A stretch of 64,000 nt of DNA from Desulfomicrobium sp. UBA5193. Lineage in GTDB: Bacteria > Desulfobacterota > Desulfovibrionia > Desulfovibrionales > Desulfomicrobiaceae. This document shows, one piece after another, positions 26,251-39,232 of this stretch. A program made the position numbers and the translations under genes. Below the pieces are notes generated by a model. It ran no database searches. It was not told the origin of the DNA and saw only the letters and a program-made list of their open reading frames with translations. How positions within the stretch are numbered: position 1 is the first letter of the stretch; the number at the start of each line of letters is the position of its first letter. The stretch lies in contig DHWB01000004.1 in NCBI GenBank assembly GCA_002412965.1, forward strand, positions 62,001 to 126,000, in the 5' to 3' direction.

Positions 26251-28002
26251 ATGGCTGAAATGGACAGGTCACGTTCAACCGGCAGGATTTTGGGCATTTT
26301 TTTGACTCTTCTGGCCTTGGTGGCCATAGGGGGCGCTATCGTCCTGACCATGAGGCCGGAGCTGTTTTCCCTAGGTTCTGCCCGTCTTGTGGACCGTGTT
26401 TCGATTGTTCCGCAAGATGCCGCTGTCGCCGGAGGACAGTGGCGCATGGTCAGCCAGTGGCAGGGCGCGGGTGAGTTTCAGGAGGCGGGAAACCTTTTCC
26501 TTGTGGAATTCAAGGCCATCCCCGGCTGGGAAACACCAGCCGCCGTGGTGCTCAAAAAGGGTCAGATGGGCGCCAAGGTCGAAGGCGTTTACAAGCCCGC
26601 GCAGTATTCCGAGCAGACCATTCTGACTCTGGTCGGGGCAAGCACCTTGGCCAATCGTCTGGTTCCGGAGCTCGCGCACTTTTACTTGACGCATATCGGC
26701 GCCAATGAGGTGCGCAAAATCCCCGGAAAGAATGCCGACGAATTTGTCATGGAGGGGATTTTTTATTCCACCAAGGAGATTCGCAGTATTCACATTCAGG
26801 GCCGGGGCACGCCCGCCGGTTTCGCAGCTCTGAAGGACGGCTCCTGTGATGTGGCCCTGGCCGCCGAGCGAATCTCCGGAGATGACGCCAAGGCCATGGG
26901 GGAGGGCTTTCTGAGTGCGGAAAGCGAATACAGGCTGGGCATGGATGCCGTGGCTGTGGTCGTGCACAAGGATAACCCCGTGTCCGCTCTGACTGTGGAC
27001 GAGGTGGGTAAGATTTTCGCGGGCGAGATCACCAACTGGGAGCAGGTCGGCGGTCCCTCTGCTGCGATCAAGGTTTTCGCCTTGCGCGACACTTTCGGAA
27101 CTCGCCGTTTTTTTGATGACTTCTTTTTGAACGGAAAGGGTCTCGCTCCTGCGGTGCGCGAGGTAGATGTTCACTCGCTGCTGCCTGATCTCGTTTCACG
27201 GGATCCGTGGGCTATCGGGTTCAGCAGCATTACCGTGGCCAATCAGTGCCGAGAGATGCCGCTCAAGGCCGGAGTTGGCTCCGAGGCTACGCTGCCAAGC
27301 GCCCAGGCTATCCGCACGCAGGCATATCCGGCCGGGCGGAGCATGTATTTATATCTCGCGCCCGCGTCCAGGAATGTCTATGCGCTTGATTTCATTCGCT
27401 TGAGTTTGGGCGACAAAGGGCAGGAAATAGTCAAGAAGTTCGGCTTTGTGGGCAACGAAGACATCGCGAGTGGTGCGAGCAGTGTGCGCCAGGCTGTACA
27501 GACACAAGAGTCCGTGTCTTCCGCGCCGGGTACAACCGAAGCGGAAGCGCCGAAGGCGCCGCCTCTTTCCGGCCCCCTGCCGCAGCTGGTCCAGTTCGAC
27601 GGGGAAGTGGTACCCGATGATACGCGCAGGAAGCTGCTGCAGGATGTCCTCGACGGAGTGTTCGAGGCCGAGCATCTGCCCATTATTTTTCGATTTGAGT
27701 CCGGAAGTATCGATCTGGATCAACAGGCCGTCAAGGACGTGAACCGGGTCGTCGCCATGATGAAGGAGCCCAAAAATTTGAAGAAAAAAGTCATCCTGGT
27801 CGGCTATTCCGATTCCGCGGGGACCTATGCTTCCAATCTGGCCGTTTCCCGCAAGAGGGCCGAGGTTGTCGAACAGGTGCTCAAGGTCAAGGGGCTTAAG
27901 GATATCAAAGTGCTGGCCGCGGGGGAGGAAGGGGCCGTTCAAAGTAACGAGTCCCGTGTTGGCAGGGAAAATAACCGTCGTGTGGAAATATGGCTGAAGT
28001 AA
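26251..28002 (+). CDS. Membrane-anchored phosphate-binding-like protein fused to OmpA domain
   Basis: A 583-residue three-part protein. One N-terminal membrane segment (GIFLTLLALVAIGGAIVLTM) anchors it. Residues about 125-400 resemble a PstS-type periplasmic binding protein (VGASTLANRLVPELA; VHKDNPVSALTVDEVGKIFAGEITNWEQVGG). After a proline-rich linker, residues about 460-583 form an OmpA/MotB peptidoglycan-binding domain (GYSDSAG, NLAVSRKRAEVV, RVGRENNRRVEIWLK). No pst transporter genes are near, so it is more likely a sensor tethered to the cell wall than an uptake protein. GGAGAGGA fixes the ATG at 26251. The next gene overlaps its end by 13 bases. Confidence 0.85.
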   Translation: MAEMDRSRSTGRILGIFLTLLALVAIGGAIVLTMRPELFSLGSARLVDRVSIVPQDAAVAGGQWRMVSQWQGAGEFQEAGNLFLVEFKAIPGWETPAAVVLKKGQMGAKVEGVYKPAQYSEQTILTLVGASTLANRLVPELAHFYLTHIGANEVRKIPGKNADEFVMEGIFYSTKEIRSIHIQGRGTPAGFAALKDGSCDVALAAERISGDDAKAMGEGFLSAESEYRLGMDAVAVVVHKDNPVSALTVDEVGKIFAGEITNWEQVGGPSAAIKVFALRDTFGTRRFFDDFFLNGKGLAPAVREVDVHSLLPDLVSRDPWAIGFSSITVANQCREMPLKAGVGSEATLPSAQAIRTQAYPAGRSMYLYLAPASRNVYALDFIRLSLGDKGQEIVKKFGFVGNEDIASGASSVRQAVQTQESVSSAPGTTEAEAPKAPPLSGPLPQLVQFDGEVVPDDTRRKLLQDVLDGVFEAEHLPIIFRFESGSIDLDQQAVKDVNRVVAMMKEPKNLKKKVILVGYSDSAGTYASNLAVSRKRAEVVEQVLKVKGLKDIKVLAAGEEGAVQSNESRVGRENNRRVEIWLK

Positions 28003-28418
28003 CACACGCCACTTCCGAGACGGATGCTACCGGAAAGAAGGCGGACATGCAGAGTATCCTGGTTATTGATGACGACAAACTCATGTGCATGGCACTTGCC
28101 AGAATACTGGTTTCGGCCGGGTACACGGTCACTCAGGCCTTTGACGGCGACGAAGGATTGCAGTTGTACCGGACGCACGGTTTTGACTTGGTCATCACCG
28201 ATCTCATCATGCCGGACAAGGAAGGAATTCAAATCATTCGGGAACTGCGCAAGGAAAACAGCAATATCCGCATTATCGCCATGTCCGCCGGGGGCAGGGG
28301 CGGTGCAACGGATTACTTGAAATGGGCCAGGCTCATGGGCGCAAAACAGTGTCTGAGCAAACCCATCAAACGTGAAGACCTGCTGAACGCCGTTTCGACG
28401 GTCTTGGCCATGCCATAG
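27990..28418 (+). CDS. Single-domain response regulator
   Basis: A 142-residue receiver (CheY-like) protein with no output domain. The acidic pair is in VIDDDKL, the phosphoacceptor aspartate in LVITDLIMPDKEG, and the conserved lysine in CLSKPIKRED. It starts within the upstream gene's last codons (13-base overlap); an internal ATG at 28047 sits exactly at the domain boundary and could be the real start. The adjacent histidine kinase is its probable partner, receiving or passing phosphate through the HPt domains. Confidence 0.88.
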   Translation: MAEVTHATSETDATGKKADMQSILVIDDDKLMCMALARILVSAGYTVTQAFDGDEGLQLYRTHGFDLVITDLIMPDKEGIQIIRELRKENSNIRIIAMSAGGRGGATDYLKWARLMGAKQCLSKPIKREDLLNAVSTVLAMP

Positions 28419-28485
28419 CTTCTTGACTGGATACCTCTTTATGAACCTTTGCCTTGCCGTCCGCGGCAGGCTGCGCGAGTAGGAC

Positions 28486-32271
<3,786 letters not shown>

Positions 32272-32273
32272 TT

Positions 32274-32786
32274 ATGTACATTCAAGAAGCTGACTCCGTT
32301 TTGGAAAAATACGTAACTCCGATACCCATTTCAGTTCTGCTCATCGATGATGAATTTCTCATCGGCGAGGCCATGCGCATCAAGCTCTCCACGGAACGGG
32401 ACATCATCTTTAATTACTGCAAGGAGCCGGACAAGGCCCTGGAAACAGCAATCGGCGTTCAGCCTACAGTGATCATGCTCGATCTTGTCATGCCGGGCGT
32501 GAACGGGCTGACCATGGTCAAGTTCTTCAAGAGCAGCGAGGATTTTCGAGATGTCCCGCTCATTGTGCTGTCCGCACGCGAAGAACCGGAGTTGAAGAAG
32601 AAGGCCATTGCGCTCGGAGCCAATGACTACATGATCAAATTGCCGGATAAGACCGAACTCATTGCGCGCATCCGCTGCCACTCTGAGCGCTTCATTTTCA
32701 AGCAGCAGCGAGATGAGCTGATCATGAAGATCAGGGCGATGTCCAGCCAGAACAACAACGATCTTTCATCTCCTTACCTGGATTGA
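32274..32786 (+). CDS. Response regulator with C-terminal helical extension
   Basis: A receiver protein of about 170 residues. Its acidic pair is in LLIDDEFL, the phosphoacceptor aspartate is in VIMLDLVMPGVNG, and the lysine in DYMIKLPDK. After the receiver a helical tail (FIFKQQRDELIMKIRAMSS) may form a coiled coil for dimerisation or docking. ATG 32274 has AAAGGA at 32263-32268; ATG 32268 overlaps the kinase stop and is also possible. Position makes it a likely target of the multi-HPt kinase. Confidence 0.88.
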   Translation: MYIQEADSVLEKYVTPIPISVLLIDDEFLIGEAMRIKLSTERDIIFNYCKEPDKALETAIGVQPTVIMLDLVMPGVNGLTMVKFFKSSEDFRDVPLIVLSAREEPELKKKAIALGANDYMIKLPDKTELIARIRCHSERFIFKQQRDELIMKIRAMSSQNNNDLSSPYLD

Positions 32787-32847
32787 TTTCTTGTGGAAAA
32801 ATATGCGTTTTGCGGGGCTGGAATATGATTTTCTGGTCCCGTTTCTA

Positions 32848-32860
32848 GTTCGAATCGAAC
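32848..32860. promoter_or_regulatory. Palindrome upstream of GAF-ATPase gene
   Basis: GTTCGAATCGAAC is a perfect palindrome with a one-base centre, 28 bases before the start of the GAF-ATPase gene. The position suits an operator for a dimeric regulator. No -35/-10 pair was confirmed around it. Confidence 0.3.
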
Positions 32861-32888
32861 GGATAAGCCTGCTAAATGAGGTTGTAGA

Positions 32889-35201
32889 ATGCTCAAGTCG
32901 AAACTGATCGCGATCAAGAACATCTTTCAGGATGCGCAGGCCTTTGAAATGGCCTGGAATAAATGTCTGCCCGATTTGAAAGCTCTTTTTGAAGTGGAAC
33001 AGATCAGGCTGTACAAATATGACGCGACCCAGGCCGAACTGTTCGCCCTGGTGCTCAAGGACGGCAGACCGCGAGAAGTGCGCCTGCCGATTTCAGCGTC
33101 CAGCGTGGCCGGATATACCGCCATGTCGCAAATCCCTTTTATTTTGAGGGACCTGGATTTCAACGAGCTTGAAGCGATCCACCCGACATTGCGTTTTGAC
33201 CGCGAGTACGACAAGCTGGTCGGATTCGAGTCGGTCAACCTCATTTCCATGCCCATTCAACACGACAACGAGTTGCTCGGGGTGCTGCAGCTCCTGAACA
33301 AACAGCAAGGCGCCTTCACTCGCGAGGATGAGGCGTTCTGCCGCCTGATCGTCAGCATCATGGGCCAGAAAATGTTCGACGAACGAAATCTGCCCAAAGG
33401 TCCCTATGAACATCTTGTTTTTCAGGGCACCCTGACCCGGCAGCAGCTCGATGACGCCCTTTCGCGTTCGGCCAAGAGGGGTATTTCCACGTCTCGTCTC
33501 CTGCAGCTGGATTATGGTGTAAGCCCTGATGACATCGGCGCTTCCCTGGAACTGTACTATCAGACTCCCTTTGTCCGCTTCCAGGACAACCCGGTTTCCG
33601 ATCAGATGCTTAAAGGCATCAACCGTCAGTATCTGATCAATAATCTGTGGGTGCCGATCCATGCCAAGGGCGACCGTGTCGTCATTCTGGTCCATAACCC
33701 GCACGATTCGGAAAAGATCGAAGAAATCCGACGCATTGTGAATGCCGGAAACTATGAGTTCCGGGTGGGCCTGCCGGAAGAAATCCTGGCCTTTCTCGGA
33801 GACCGCAGCCAGTTGCCAAGGAACGTTTCCGCCACCAAGGGCGGAATCGAGACGCAACATGCGATGGAGGATGAAGAACCGGAAGATTTCGATGACGAGT
33901 ACGATACCGGTGATGATCTGTCCGATGCCTTTGCCGATTTGGAGGATGTGGCCGAGGATGGACTTGAGGTCCGGCACATTGAAGAGGAGGACATTACTCA
34001 GGAAAGCAGGCAACTCGCGGTCCGATTCGTGAACAAGATCATCATGCATGCCCACAAGACCGGTGCTTCGGACATCCATATCGAGCCATCCCGTCCGGGA
34101 CGCCCGGGAGTGGTGCGGATGCGCATTGACGGGACCTGCGAACGGGTTTTGGCTGTCCCGGAGAGCATCATCAAACCGGTGGTTTCCCGTATCAAGATTC
34201 TCTCCAACCTGAACATTTCCGAAAGGCGGTTGCCCCAGGACGGCAAGGCCAAGGTGCGTTTCAAGGGGCGCGAGCTTGAGCTGCGCGTCGCCACCCTGCC
34301 CACTGTGCACGGGGAGAGCGCTGTGCTGCGCATGCTCACCTCCGGCAAGGCCCTGCCTTTTGACAAGTTGAATTTGAGCGATGCGAACAAGGCGCAGATA
34401 GAACGGCTGATGTCCAAGCCCCATGGCATTTTCCTGGTGGTCGGTCCTACGGGCTCGGGCAAGACCACGACTCTGCATTCCATTTTGGCTCGCATCAACA
34501 CTTCCGACAAGAAAATCTGGACAGTCGAGGACCCGGTCGAAATAACCCAGCCTGGCCTGCAGCAAGTGCAGGTGGAGAGCGCGATCGGTCTTGATTTCCC
34601 GAGGATCATGCGCGCCTTTTTGCGTGCGGACCCCGATGTCATCCTCGTGGGCGAAATGCGCGATTTGCAGACAGCCCAGATTGGCGTGGAGGCCTCCCTC
34701 ACGGGCCACATGGTTTTTTCCACCCTGCACACCAATTCCGCTGCGGAAACCGTCACTAGACTTCTGGACATGGGCATCGAATCCCTTAACTTCTCTGAAG
34801 CGCTGCATGGCATTCTGGCCCAGCGTCTGGTAAAGACCCTGTGTACGCAGTGCCGGGAGGCCTACACGCCTTCCGACGAGGAGTGGGAGTATCTGCTCGC
34901 TCAATACGGGGCCAAATATTTTCCGGAGCTGCGCATTGAACGCTCCACGGCCAAGATTTTCAGGGCCAAGGGCTGCGGGCGTTGCTCCCAGACCGGCTAT
35001 CGGGGCCGGACCGGAATTCATGAGCTGCTCGTGACTACCCCGGAAATCCGGAAGGCCATCTCCCGCAAGCAGCCATCCGAAGAAGTTGCGCACATGGCCA
35101 TTGAGCAGGGCATGCGAACCTTATATCAAGACGGCATCGCCAAGATTTTCAAAGGGGATATTGATATCCTGCAACTGCAAAAAGTGACGATGTCCGAGTA
35201 A
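32889..35201 (+). CDS. GAF-domain PilB/GspE-like ATPase
   Basis: A 770-residue fusion. Residues about 10-170 form a GAF domain (LKALFEVEQIRLYKYD; SMPIQHDNELLGVLQLLNK). Residues about 175-315 resemble MshEN, though its usual RLG motif is not clear. An acidic linker (EEPEDFDDEYDTGDDLSDAFADLEDV) leads to a complete secretion ATPase: IHIEPS, ISERRLPQDGK, Walker A GPTGSGKTTT with K525, RADPDVILVGEMRD, and zinc cysteines CTQC and CGRC. It should hexamerise and drive a pilus-like or secretion machine, with the GAF domain giving ligand control. No platform or pilin genes are adjacent. The following gene's ATG overlaps its stop as TAATG. Confidence 0.9.
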   Translation: MLKSKLIAIKNIFQDAQAFEMAWNKCLPDLKALFEVEQIRLYKYDATQAELFALVLKDGRPREVRLPISASSVAGYTAMSQIPFILRDLDFNELEAIHPTLRFDREYDKLVGFESVNLISMPIQHDNELLGVLQLLNKQQGAFTREDEAFCRLIVSIMGQKMFDERNLPKGPYEHLVFQGTLTRQQLDDALSRSAKRGISTSRLLQLDYGVSPDDIGASLELYYQTPFVRFQDNPVSDQMLKGINRQYLINNLWVPIHAKGDRVVILVHNPHDSEKIEEIRRIVNAGNYEFRVGLPEEILAFLGDRSQLPRNVSATKGGIETQHAMEDEEPEDFDDEYDTGDDLSDAFADLEDVAEDGLEVRHIEEEDITQESRQLAVRFVNKIIMHAHKTGASDIHIEPSRPGRPGVVRMRIDGTCERVLAVPESIIKPVVSRIKILSNLNISERRLPQDGKAKVRFKGRELELRVATLPTVHGESAVLRMLTSGKALPFDKLNLSDANKAQIERLMSKPHGIFLVVGPTGSGKTTTLHSILARINTSDKKIWTVEDPVEITQPGLQQVQVESAIGLDFPRIMRAFLRADPDVILVGEMRDLQTAQIGVEASLTGHMVFSTLHTNSAAETVTRLLDMGIESLNFSEALHGILAQRLVKTLCTQCREAYTPSDEEWEYLLAQYGAKYFPELRIERSTAKIFRAKGCGRCSQTGYRGRTGIHELLVTTPEIRKAISRKQPSEEVAHMAIEQGMRTLYQDGIAKIFKGDIDILQLQKVTMSE

Positions 35202-35599
35202 TGGAAATGGAAAACTCCACTGATAAAAATGAGGCCCCGCTGACTGATGAGCCAGTGGTCATTCCTGCCAATCTCAAGCTTCGTCTGGAGAAATGCCCCA
35301 AGTGCCATTATGAGCGGCGTTCAGGAGACGATGACTTCGCCTCGCCCTTTGAATGTCCAAAGTGTGGAGTCGTCTACGCCCTGGCCATGGAAGAGGTGCG
35401 CCGCTTGAACAGGGGCCAGGAGCTGCAGGACGAGGCCGAGGCGGATGAACTGCGTCGCCTTGCCCAGGCTCAGGATGAGAATATCCGCAGCTCCCAGATC
35501 GGCAGCGCCATGTTCGTGGTGGATGAAGGGCGCAAAATCTGGCTTGGCTTGGCTGTGGCCATTGGGTTGGCGGCTTTGGGAGCCTATTTCCTGTTTTGA
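35201..35599 (+). CDS. Zinc-ribbon protein with C-terminal membrane anchor
   Basis: A 132-residue protein with a CPKC-x18-CPKC zinc-ribbon-like pair near residues 33-55, a charged helical middle (EEVRRLNRGQELQDEAEADELRRL) and one C-terminal hydrophobic helix (WLGLAVAIGLAALGAYFLF). It is predicted to sit on the cytoplasmic face of the inner membrane as a tail-anchored protein. Its start overlaps the GAF-ATPase stop, which suggests it works with the ATPase, perhaps as its membrane tether; that role is inference. The family is not recognised. Confidence 0.72.
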   Translation: MEMENSTDKNEAPLTDEPVVIPANLKLRLEKCPKCHYERRSGDDDFASPFECPKCGVVYALAMEEVRRLNRGQELQDEAEADELRRLAQAQDENIRSSQIGSAMFVVDEGRKIWLGLAVAIGLAALGAYFLF

Positions 35600-35666
35600 A
35601 TCAGGGTGCGCGAGCTGACGACCAGCAGGTTGTCTTGTTGTTAATTTACTTGAGCAACGGTGATGT

Positions 35667-36125
35667 ATGGCAAAGCTATTTCCCTGGGATCCCTGGCTTG
35701 AGATGGAATGCTTGAAGGAAGACATGAAACGGCTTGCTGAAAATACGGCCTGTTCGTCGCCCTTCATCGACAATGTGAAAAGGCTGGGCCAGTTTCGCCC
35801 ATTGGCCGACGTGATCGAAACGGACGATGGGTTTCTTGTCCTGGTTGAACTGCCGGGGCTTGAGCGCGAAGATGTCTCGCTTGAGGTGCATGGCAACGAG
35901 CTGGCTGTTTTCGGGGAGCGTAAACCGCCACAAGCCCTTGCGGGAGCGGCTTTTCAGGTGATGGAACGTTCATACGGCTGTTTTTCTCGGCGTTTTGTCC
36001 TGCCGGAAGCCATCGATGCCATGGCCATCGAGGCCAGCATGAAATCCGGACTCCTGCATGTTCGGGTGCCCAAGCGCTCGCGAAATGTGCTGAAGCGGAA
36101 TATTTCCATTGCAGTCGAGGAATAA
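35667..36125 (+). CDS. Small heat-shock protein, Hsp20 family
   Basis: A 152-residue alpha-crystallin-type chaperone that holds unfolding proteins. The crystallin domain covers residues about 45-145 (DVIETDDGFLVLVELPGLEREDVSLEV; GCFSRRFVLPEAID; MKSGLLHVRVPKRS). The usual IxI-type tail is only loosely matched at the C-terminus (ISIAVEE). The N-terminus is short and aromatic. It lies 73 bases before an HtrA protease on the same strand, consistent with a shared stress response. Confidence 0.93.
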   Translation: MAKLFPWDPWLEMECLKEDMKRLAENTACSSPFIDNVKRLGQFRPLADVIETDDGFLVLVELPGLEREDVSLEVHGNELAVFGERKPPQALAGAAFQVMERSYGCFSRRFVLPEAIDAMAIEASMKSGLLHVRVPKRSRNVLKRNISIAVEE

Positions 36126-36198
36126 ACATGTTTTTCGGCCCTGACCTGACGACGGCGCTCAAAGGTTTGGAGGGTATATACTTGCAGGAGGTTGCGTT

Positions 36199-37536
36199 GT
36201 GAAATTTTCCAAACTGCTGGCCACGTTACTTTTTTGGGCGCTCATGAGCGCCCATTTTTCTTTGGCTGCCAACAAGGATGTGCGAATGACCCCGGTGGTG
36301 CGCACGGTGCAGAGCATTGCCCCGGCGGTGGTCAACATTCATACCGCGCGTATTGTCGAGCAGGAGCTCAATCCTTTCGGGTCCATGTTCGGGGACGATG
36401 AACTTTTCCGGCATTTTTTCGGTTCCCAGGATTTAACCCGCAAGTTCGAGCAACGCAGCCTCGGCTCGGGCGTCATCATTGACGGACACAAGAATCTGGT
36501 TCTGACCAATGCCCATGTCATCGAGGGGGCGTCGTCCATCCGGGTCCGGCTCCTTGACGGTCGGCAGTTTGACGGCGAACTGGTCGGGTCGGACCCGGAT
36601 TTCGATCTGGCCATCCTGCATCTGAAAGACGCCAAGGATTTGCCCCAGGTTTTCATGGGCGACTCTGCGGACATGATGATCGGCGAAACCGTCATCGCCA
36701 TCGGCAACCCCTTCGGGTTCGGCAACACCGTGACCACGGGCGTCGTTTCAGCCCTGGAGCGGACGATTGAGACCAAGCAGGGGACCTTCACGGATTTCAT
36801 CCAGACCGACGCGGCCATCAACCCCGGCAACAGCGGCGGCCCACTCATGAATCTGGCCGGAGAGCTGGTGGGCATCAATACTGCTATATACGCCGAGGCC
36901 GAGGGCATCGGCTTTGCCATCCCCATCAACAAGGCCAAGCGGGTCGTCGAGGAGCTGGTCAGCTTCGGACGAGTGCAGGCCGTATGGCTTGGACTGGAGG
37001 GGCAGGATGTGGATGAGCGCATCGCCGGCTATCTGGGGCTTGACGATGTCCGGGGCATGGTGGTGACGCAGATACATGAGGATGCCGTAGGACGGGGCGG
37101 GATCAAGCCCGGCGATGTGATCAAGGCCGTTGGCGGGGTCGAGGTCGAGGATCGCAACCATTACCTGCGCATCCTGCGCAATTATACCTTGGGGCAGACA
37201 GTGCAGCTTGATGTTGTCGGGCAGGGTGGCAAGCGCAGGGTTCAGGTAGCGATGCAATCCTTCACGGACGACAAGGCCCTTGACATGGCGGCCCGGCGTT
37301 GGGGCATCATGGTTGAGTCCAGAGGAGGGGAGGTATTCATTGCAAGCGTCAGGCAGGGCAGCCCGGCTCAGCAGCTGGGGCTGAAAAGAGGGGATATTCT
37401 GGTCAAGGTGGCCGGCGACGCACAGACATCCGTGAATGATTTTTCCCGGGCGTTCAAGCGCTACCGCATGGCCAACACCGTGCTGCTGCTCGTGGCCCGT
37501 GACGGGCGGGGCTATCATGTGCGTCTGCGGGTCTGA
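36199..37536 (+). CDS. htrA: Periplasmic HtrA/DegP-type serine protease
   Basis: A 445-residue exported protease and chaperone for misfolded envelope proteins. A signal peptide (cleavage near SLA, residue 24) precedes the trypsin-like domain with the catalytic triad H106 (TNAHVIEG), D136 (DFDLAIL) and S212 (NPGNSGGP). Two PDZ domains follow, the first around residues 255-345 and the second 355-445. Length fits the DegP/DegQ group. Translation starts at a GTG with AGGAGG at 36186-36191. Alanine racemase lies 26 bases downstream. Confidence 0.95.
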   Translation: MKFSKLLATLLFWALMSAHFSLAANKDVRMTPVVRTVQSIAPAVVNIHTARIVEQELNPFGSMFGDDELFRHFFGSQDLTRKFEQRSLGSGVIIDGHKNLVLTNAHVIEGASSIRVRLLDGRQFDGELVGSDPDFDLAILHLKDAKDLPQVFMGDSADMMIGETVIAIGNPFGFGNTVTTGVVSALERTIETKQGTFTDFIQTDAAINPGNSGGPLMNLAGELVGINTAIYAEAEGIGFAIPINKAKRVVEELVSFGRVQAVWLGLEGQDVDERIAGYLGLDDVRGMVVTQIHEDAVGRGGIKPGDVIKAVGGVEVEDRNHYLRILRNYTLGQTVQLDVVGQGGKRRVQVAMQSFTDDKALDMAARRWGIMVESRGGEVFIASVRQGSPAQQLGLKRGDILVKVAGDAQTSVNDFSRAFKRYRMANTVLLLVARDGRGYHVRLRV

Positions 37537-37562
37537 TTGATCGTTATATTGAGGAGCATTGA

Positions 37563-38687
37563 ATGAGCATTTGGTACAATCACGTGCGCGCCCGTATCCG
37601 CTTGCAGGCGCTGGTCGATAATTTCAACCTGATCCGCACCCGCGCCGCTAACCCGGCTCCGGTCATCAAGTCCGACGCTTACGGTCATGGACTGCGTGAG
37701 GCGGCAGAAGTTTTGTTTGCGGCCGGAGCCAGGACTATGGCCGCCGGGACCGTGGGCGAGGCGGCGGTGCTGAAGGACACGGTGCCCGAGGCCGAGGTTA
37801 TTTCGCTGCTCGGCCCCATCGACGCCGCGGACTATGGTTGCGTGTGCGAGCGGGACATCATCGCCTTTGTCGGCAACACGGAGCAGCTGCTCCTCCTGGA
37901 AGAAGCCGGGAAACGGGCCGGGACAACGGTCCGGGTCGCGCTCAAGTTCGATACGGGCATGGCCAGGCTGGGTTTTGGCGCGGAGGAAGCCTCCGGCGTG
38001 GCGGACACCCTGGATGGGCTCGAATATGTCAGGGCGGGGTTGGTCTGCTCCCATCTGGCCACTGCGGATGACCCGGGGCAGGTCGAATACGTACGCGAGC
38101 AAGGGGAAAGATTTGTCCGCATCATGCACACCCTGCATGCGCGGGGGCTCGATGTGCGGGCCAGCCTGGCCAATTCCGGAGCAATTTTCGGACATCCCGC
38201 CCTGCACCATGACCTGCAGCGTCCGGGCATCGCCCTCTACGGGGGCAATCCCTTCCACGGCACGGCATGGGAAGAGCAAGGGCAGGGGCTGCGGCAGGCC
38301 ATGGATGTTTCCACCCGGTTGGTGCAGGTCCGGACCATCCCGGCCGGTCAAAGCGTCAGTTATGGCCGCACATTCAAGGCATCCGCCGAGATGCGCATCG
38401 GCGTCGTGGCTGTGGGCTACGCGGACAACTATTCTCGCGGGTTGTCTTCCAAGGCCCAGATGCTCGTCAACGGAAAGAGGGTCCCTGTCCTGGGCCGGGT
38501 CTGCATGCAGCTTACGGCTGTTGACTTGAGTTCGGCGCCCGAAACCATGATTGGAGATGAAGTCTTTCTCCTCGGAGGCGAGGGGCCTTGCGCCATCTCC
38601 GCCGACGAATTGGCGGCGTGGTGGGGGACCATCACCTACGAGGTTTTTTGTCTGCTGGGACAGAATCCGCGCGAATACATCGTCTAG
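37563..38687 (+). CDS. alr: Alanine racemase
   Basis: A 374-residue PLP enzyme that interconverts L- and D-alanine for peptidoglycan. The PLP lysine is K36 in VIKSDAYGHGL. The second catalytic residue, a tyrosine, lies in VGYADNYSRGLSS, followed by VLGRVCMQLTAVDLS. The usual VKADAYGHG motif is slightly varied (IKSDAYGHG). GAGGAG precedes the ATG. It follows htrA by 26 bases, so the two are probably co-transcribed. Confidence 0.95.
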   Translation: MSIWYNHVRARIRLQALVDNFNLIRTRAANPAPVIKSDAYGHGLREAAEVLFAAGARTMAAGTVGEAAVLKDTVPEAEVISLLGPIDAADYGCVCERDIIAFVGNTEQLLLLEEAGKRAGTTVRVALKFDTGMARLGFGAEEASGVADTLDGLEYVRAGLVCSHLATADDPGQVEYVREQGERFVRIMHTLHARGLDVRASLANSGAIFGHPALHHDLQRPGIALYGGNPFHGTAWEEQGQGLRQAMDVSTRLVQVRTIPAGQSVSYGRTFKASAEMRIGVVAVGYADNYSRGLSSKAQMLVNGKRVPVLGRVCMQLTAVDLSSAPETMIGDEVFLLGGEGPCAISADELAAWWGTITYEVFCLLGQNPREYIV

Positions 38688-38759
38688 TGCCACCTCACGA
38701 TTCGGCGGCGCGTTGGTTCAGAATTGCATTGCAGGCACGCTTCCTTCGTCCATGCGAAG

Positions 38760-39206
38760 TCATGGGCGAAGGAGCTTGAAGCCGGTTGCAGGCTCCAGGA
38801 CCCTGCTTGCGCTCGTGTCGAGCAATTCCACCAGCACCGCCTCCATGACATGCCAGACCTTGACTCCGCCCCGGATGCAGCCGGTCACTGTCTCAGTCCT
38901 GCGGCCGCAGGCCATGTGCATGTGCAGCACGGGCCGGCCCGTTTCGTCCGGGAAGATGGTGCCGGTCCCCGCGATCTCATGCGCATCTTCCAGAATGTGA
39001 TTCATGGGCATGACCGGCGAAACGCCTCGGCTTTTTTCGGGGCCGACCACGAGGGCGCTTTGACTGTCCGCTCCTCCCAGAATGGTCAGAAACCCGGCCT
39101 TGACTCCTTCTTCCCTCGCCAACCGTTCGATTTCTTCATGAACGATGTCGCCATCCTCCAGACGGATGACAAAGATCCGCCCCTGCCTCGCTTGCGAGTA
39201 TTTCAT
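38760..39206 (-). CDS. PPC/DUF296 domain protein
   Basis: A 148-residue single-domain protein of the PPC (DUF296) family, trimeric proteins related to a domain of plant AT-hook factors. Motifs: RLEDGDIVHEEIERLAREEGVKAGFLTILGG, then GRPVLHMHMACGR with a histidine cluster that may bind metal, and GCIRGGVKVWHVMEAVLVEL. Bacterial members are uncharacterised or predicted to bind DNA. It lies 26 bases downstream of metC on the same strand and is probably co-transcribed. It is convergent with alr. Confidence 0.88.
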   Translation of the reverse strand: MKYSQARQGRIFVIRLEDGDIVHEEIERLAREEGVKAGFLTILGGADSQSALVVGPEKSRGVSPVMPMNHILEDAHEIAGTGTIFPDETGRPVLHMHMACGRRTETVTGCIRGGVKVWHVMEAVLVELLDTSASRVLEPATGFKLLRP

Positions 39207-39232
39207 GCGTACATTTCTCCTGATTCTCTTTT

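Noticed and set aside
26251..28002. Phosphate ABC-transporter binding protein (pstS)
   Set aside because: The OmpA domain, the membrane anchor and the lack of pstC/A/B genes argue against an uptake role.
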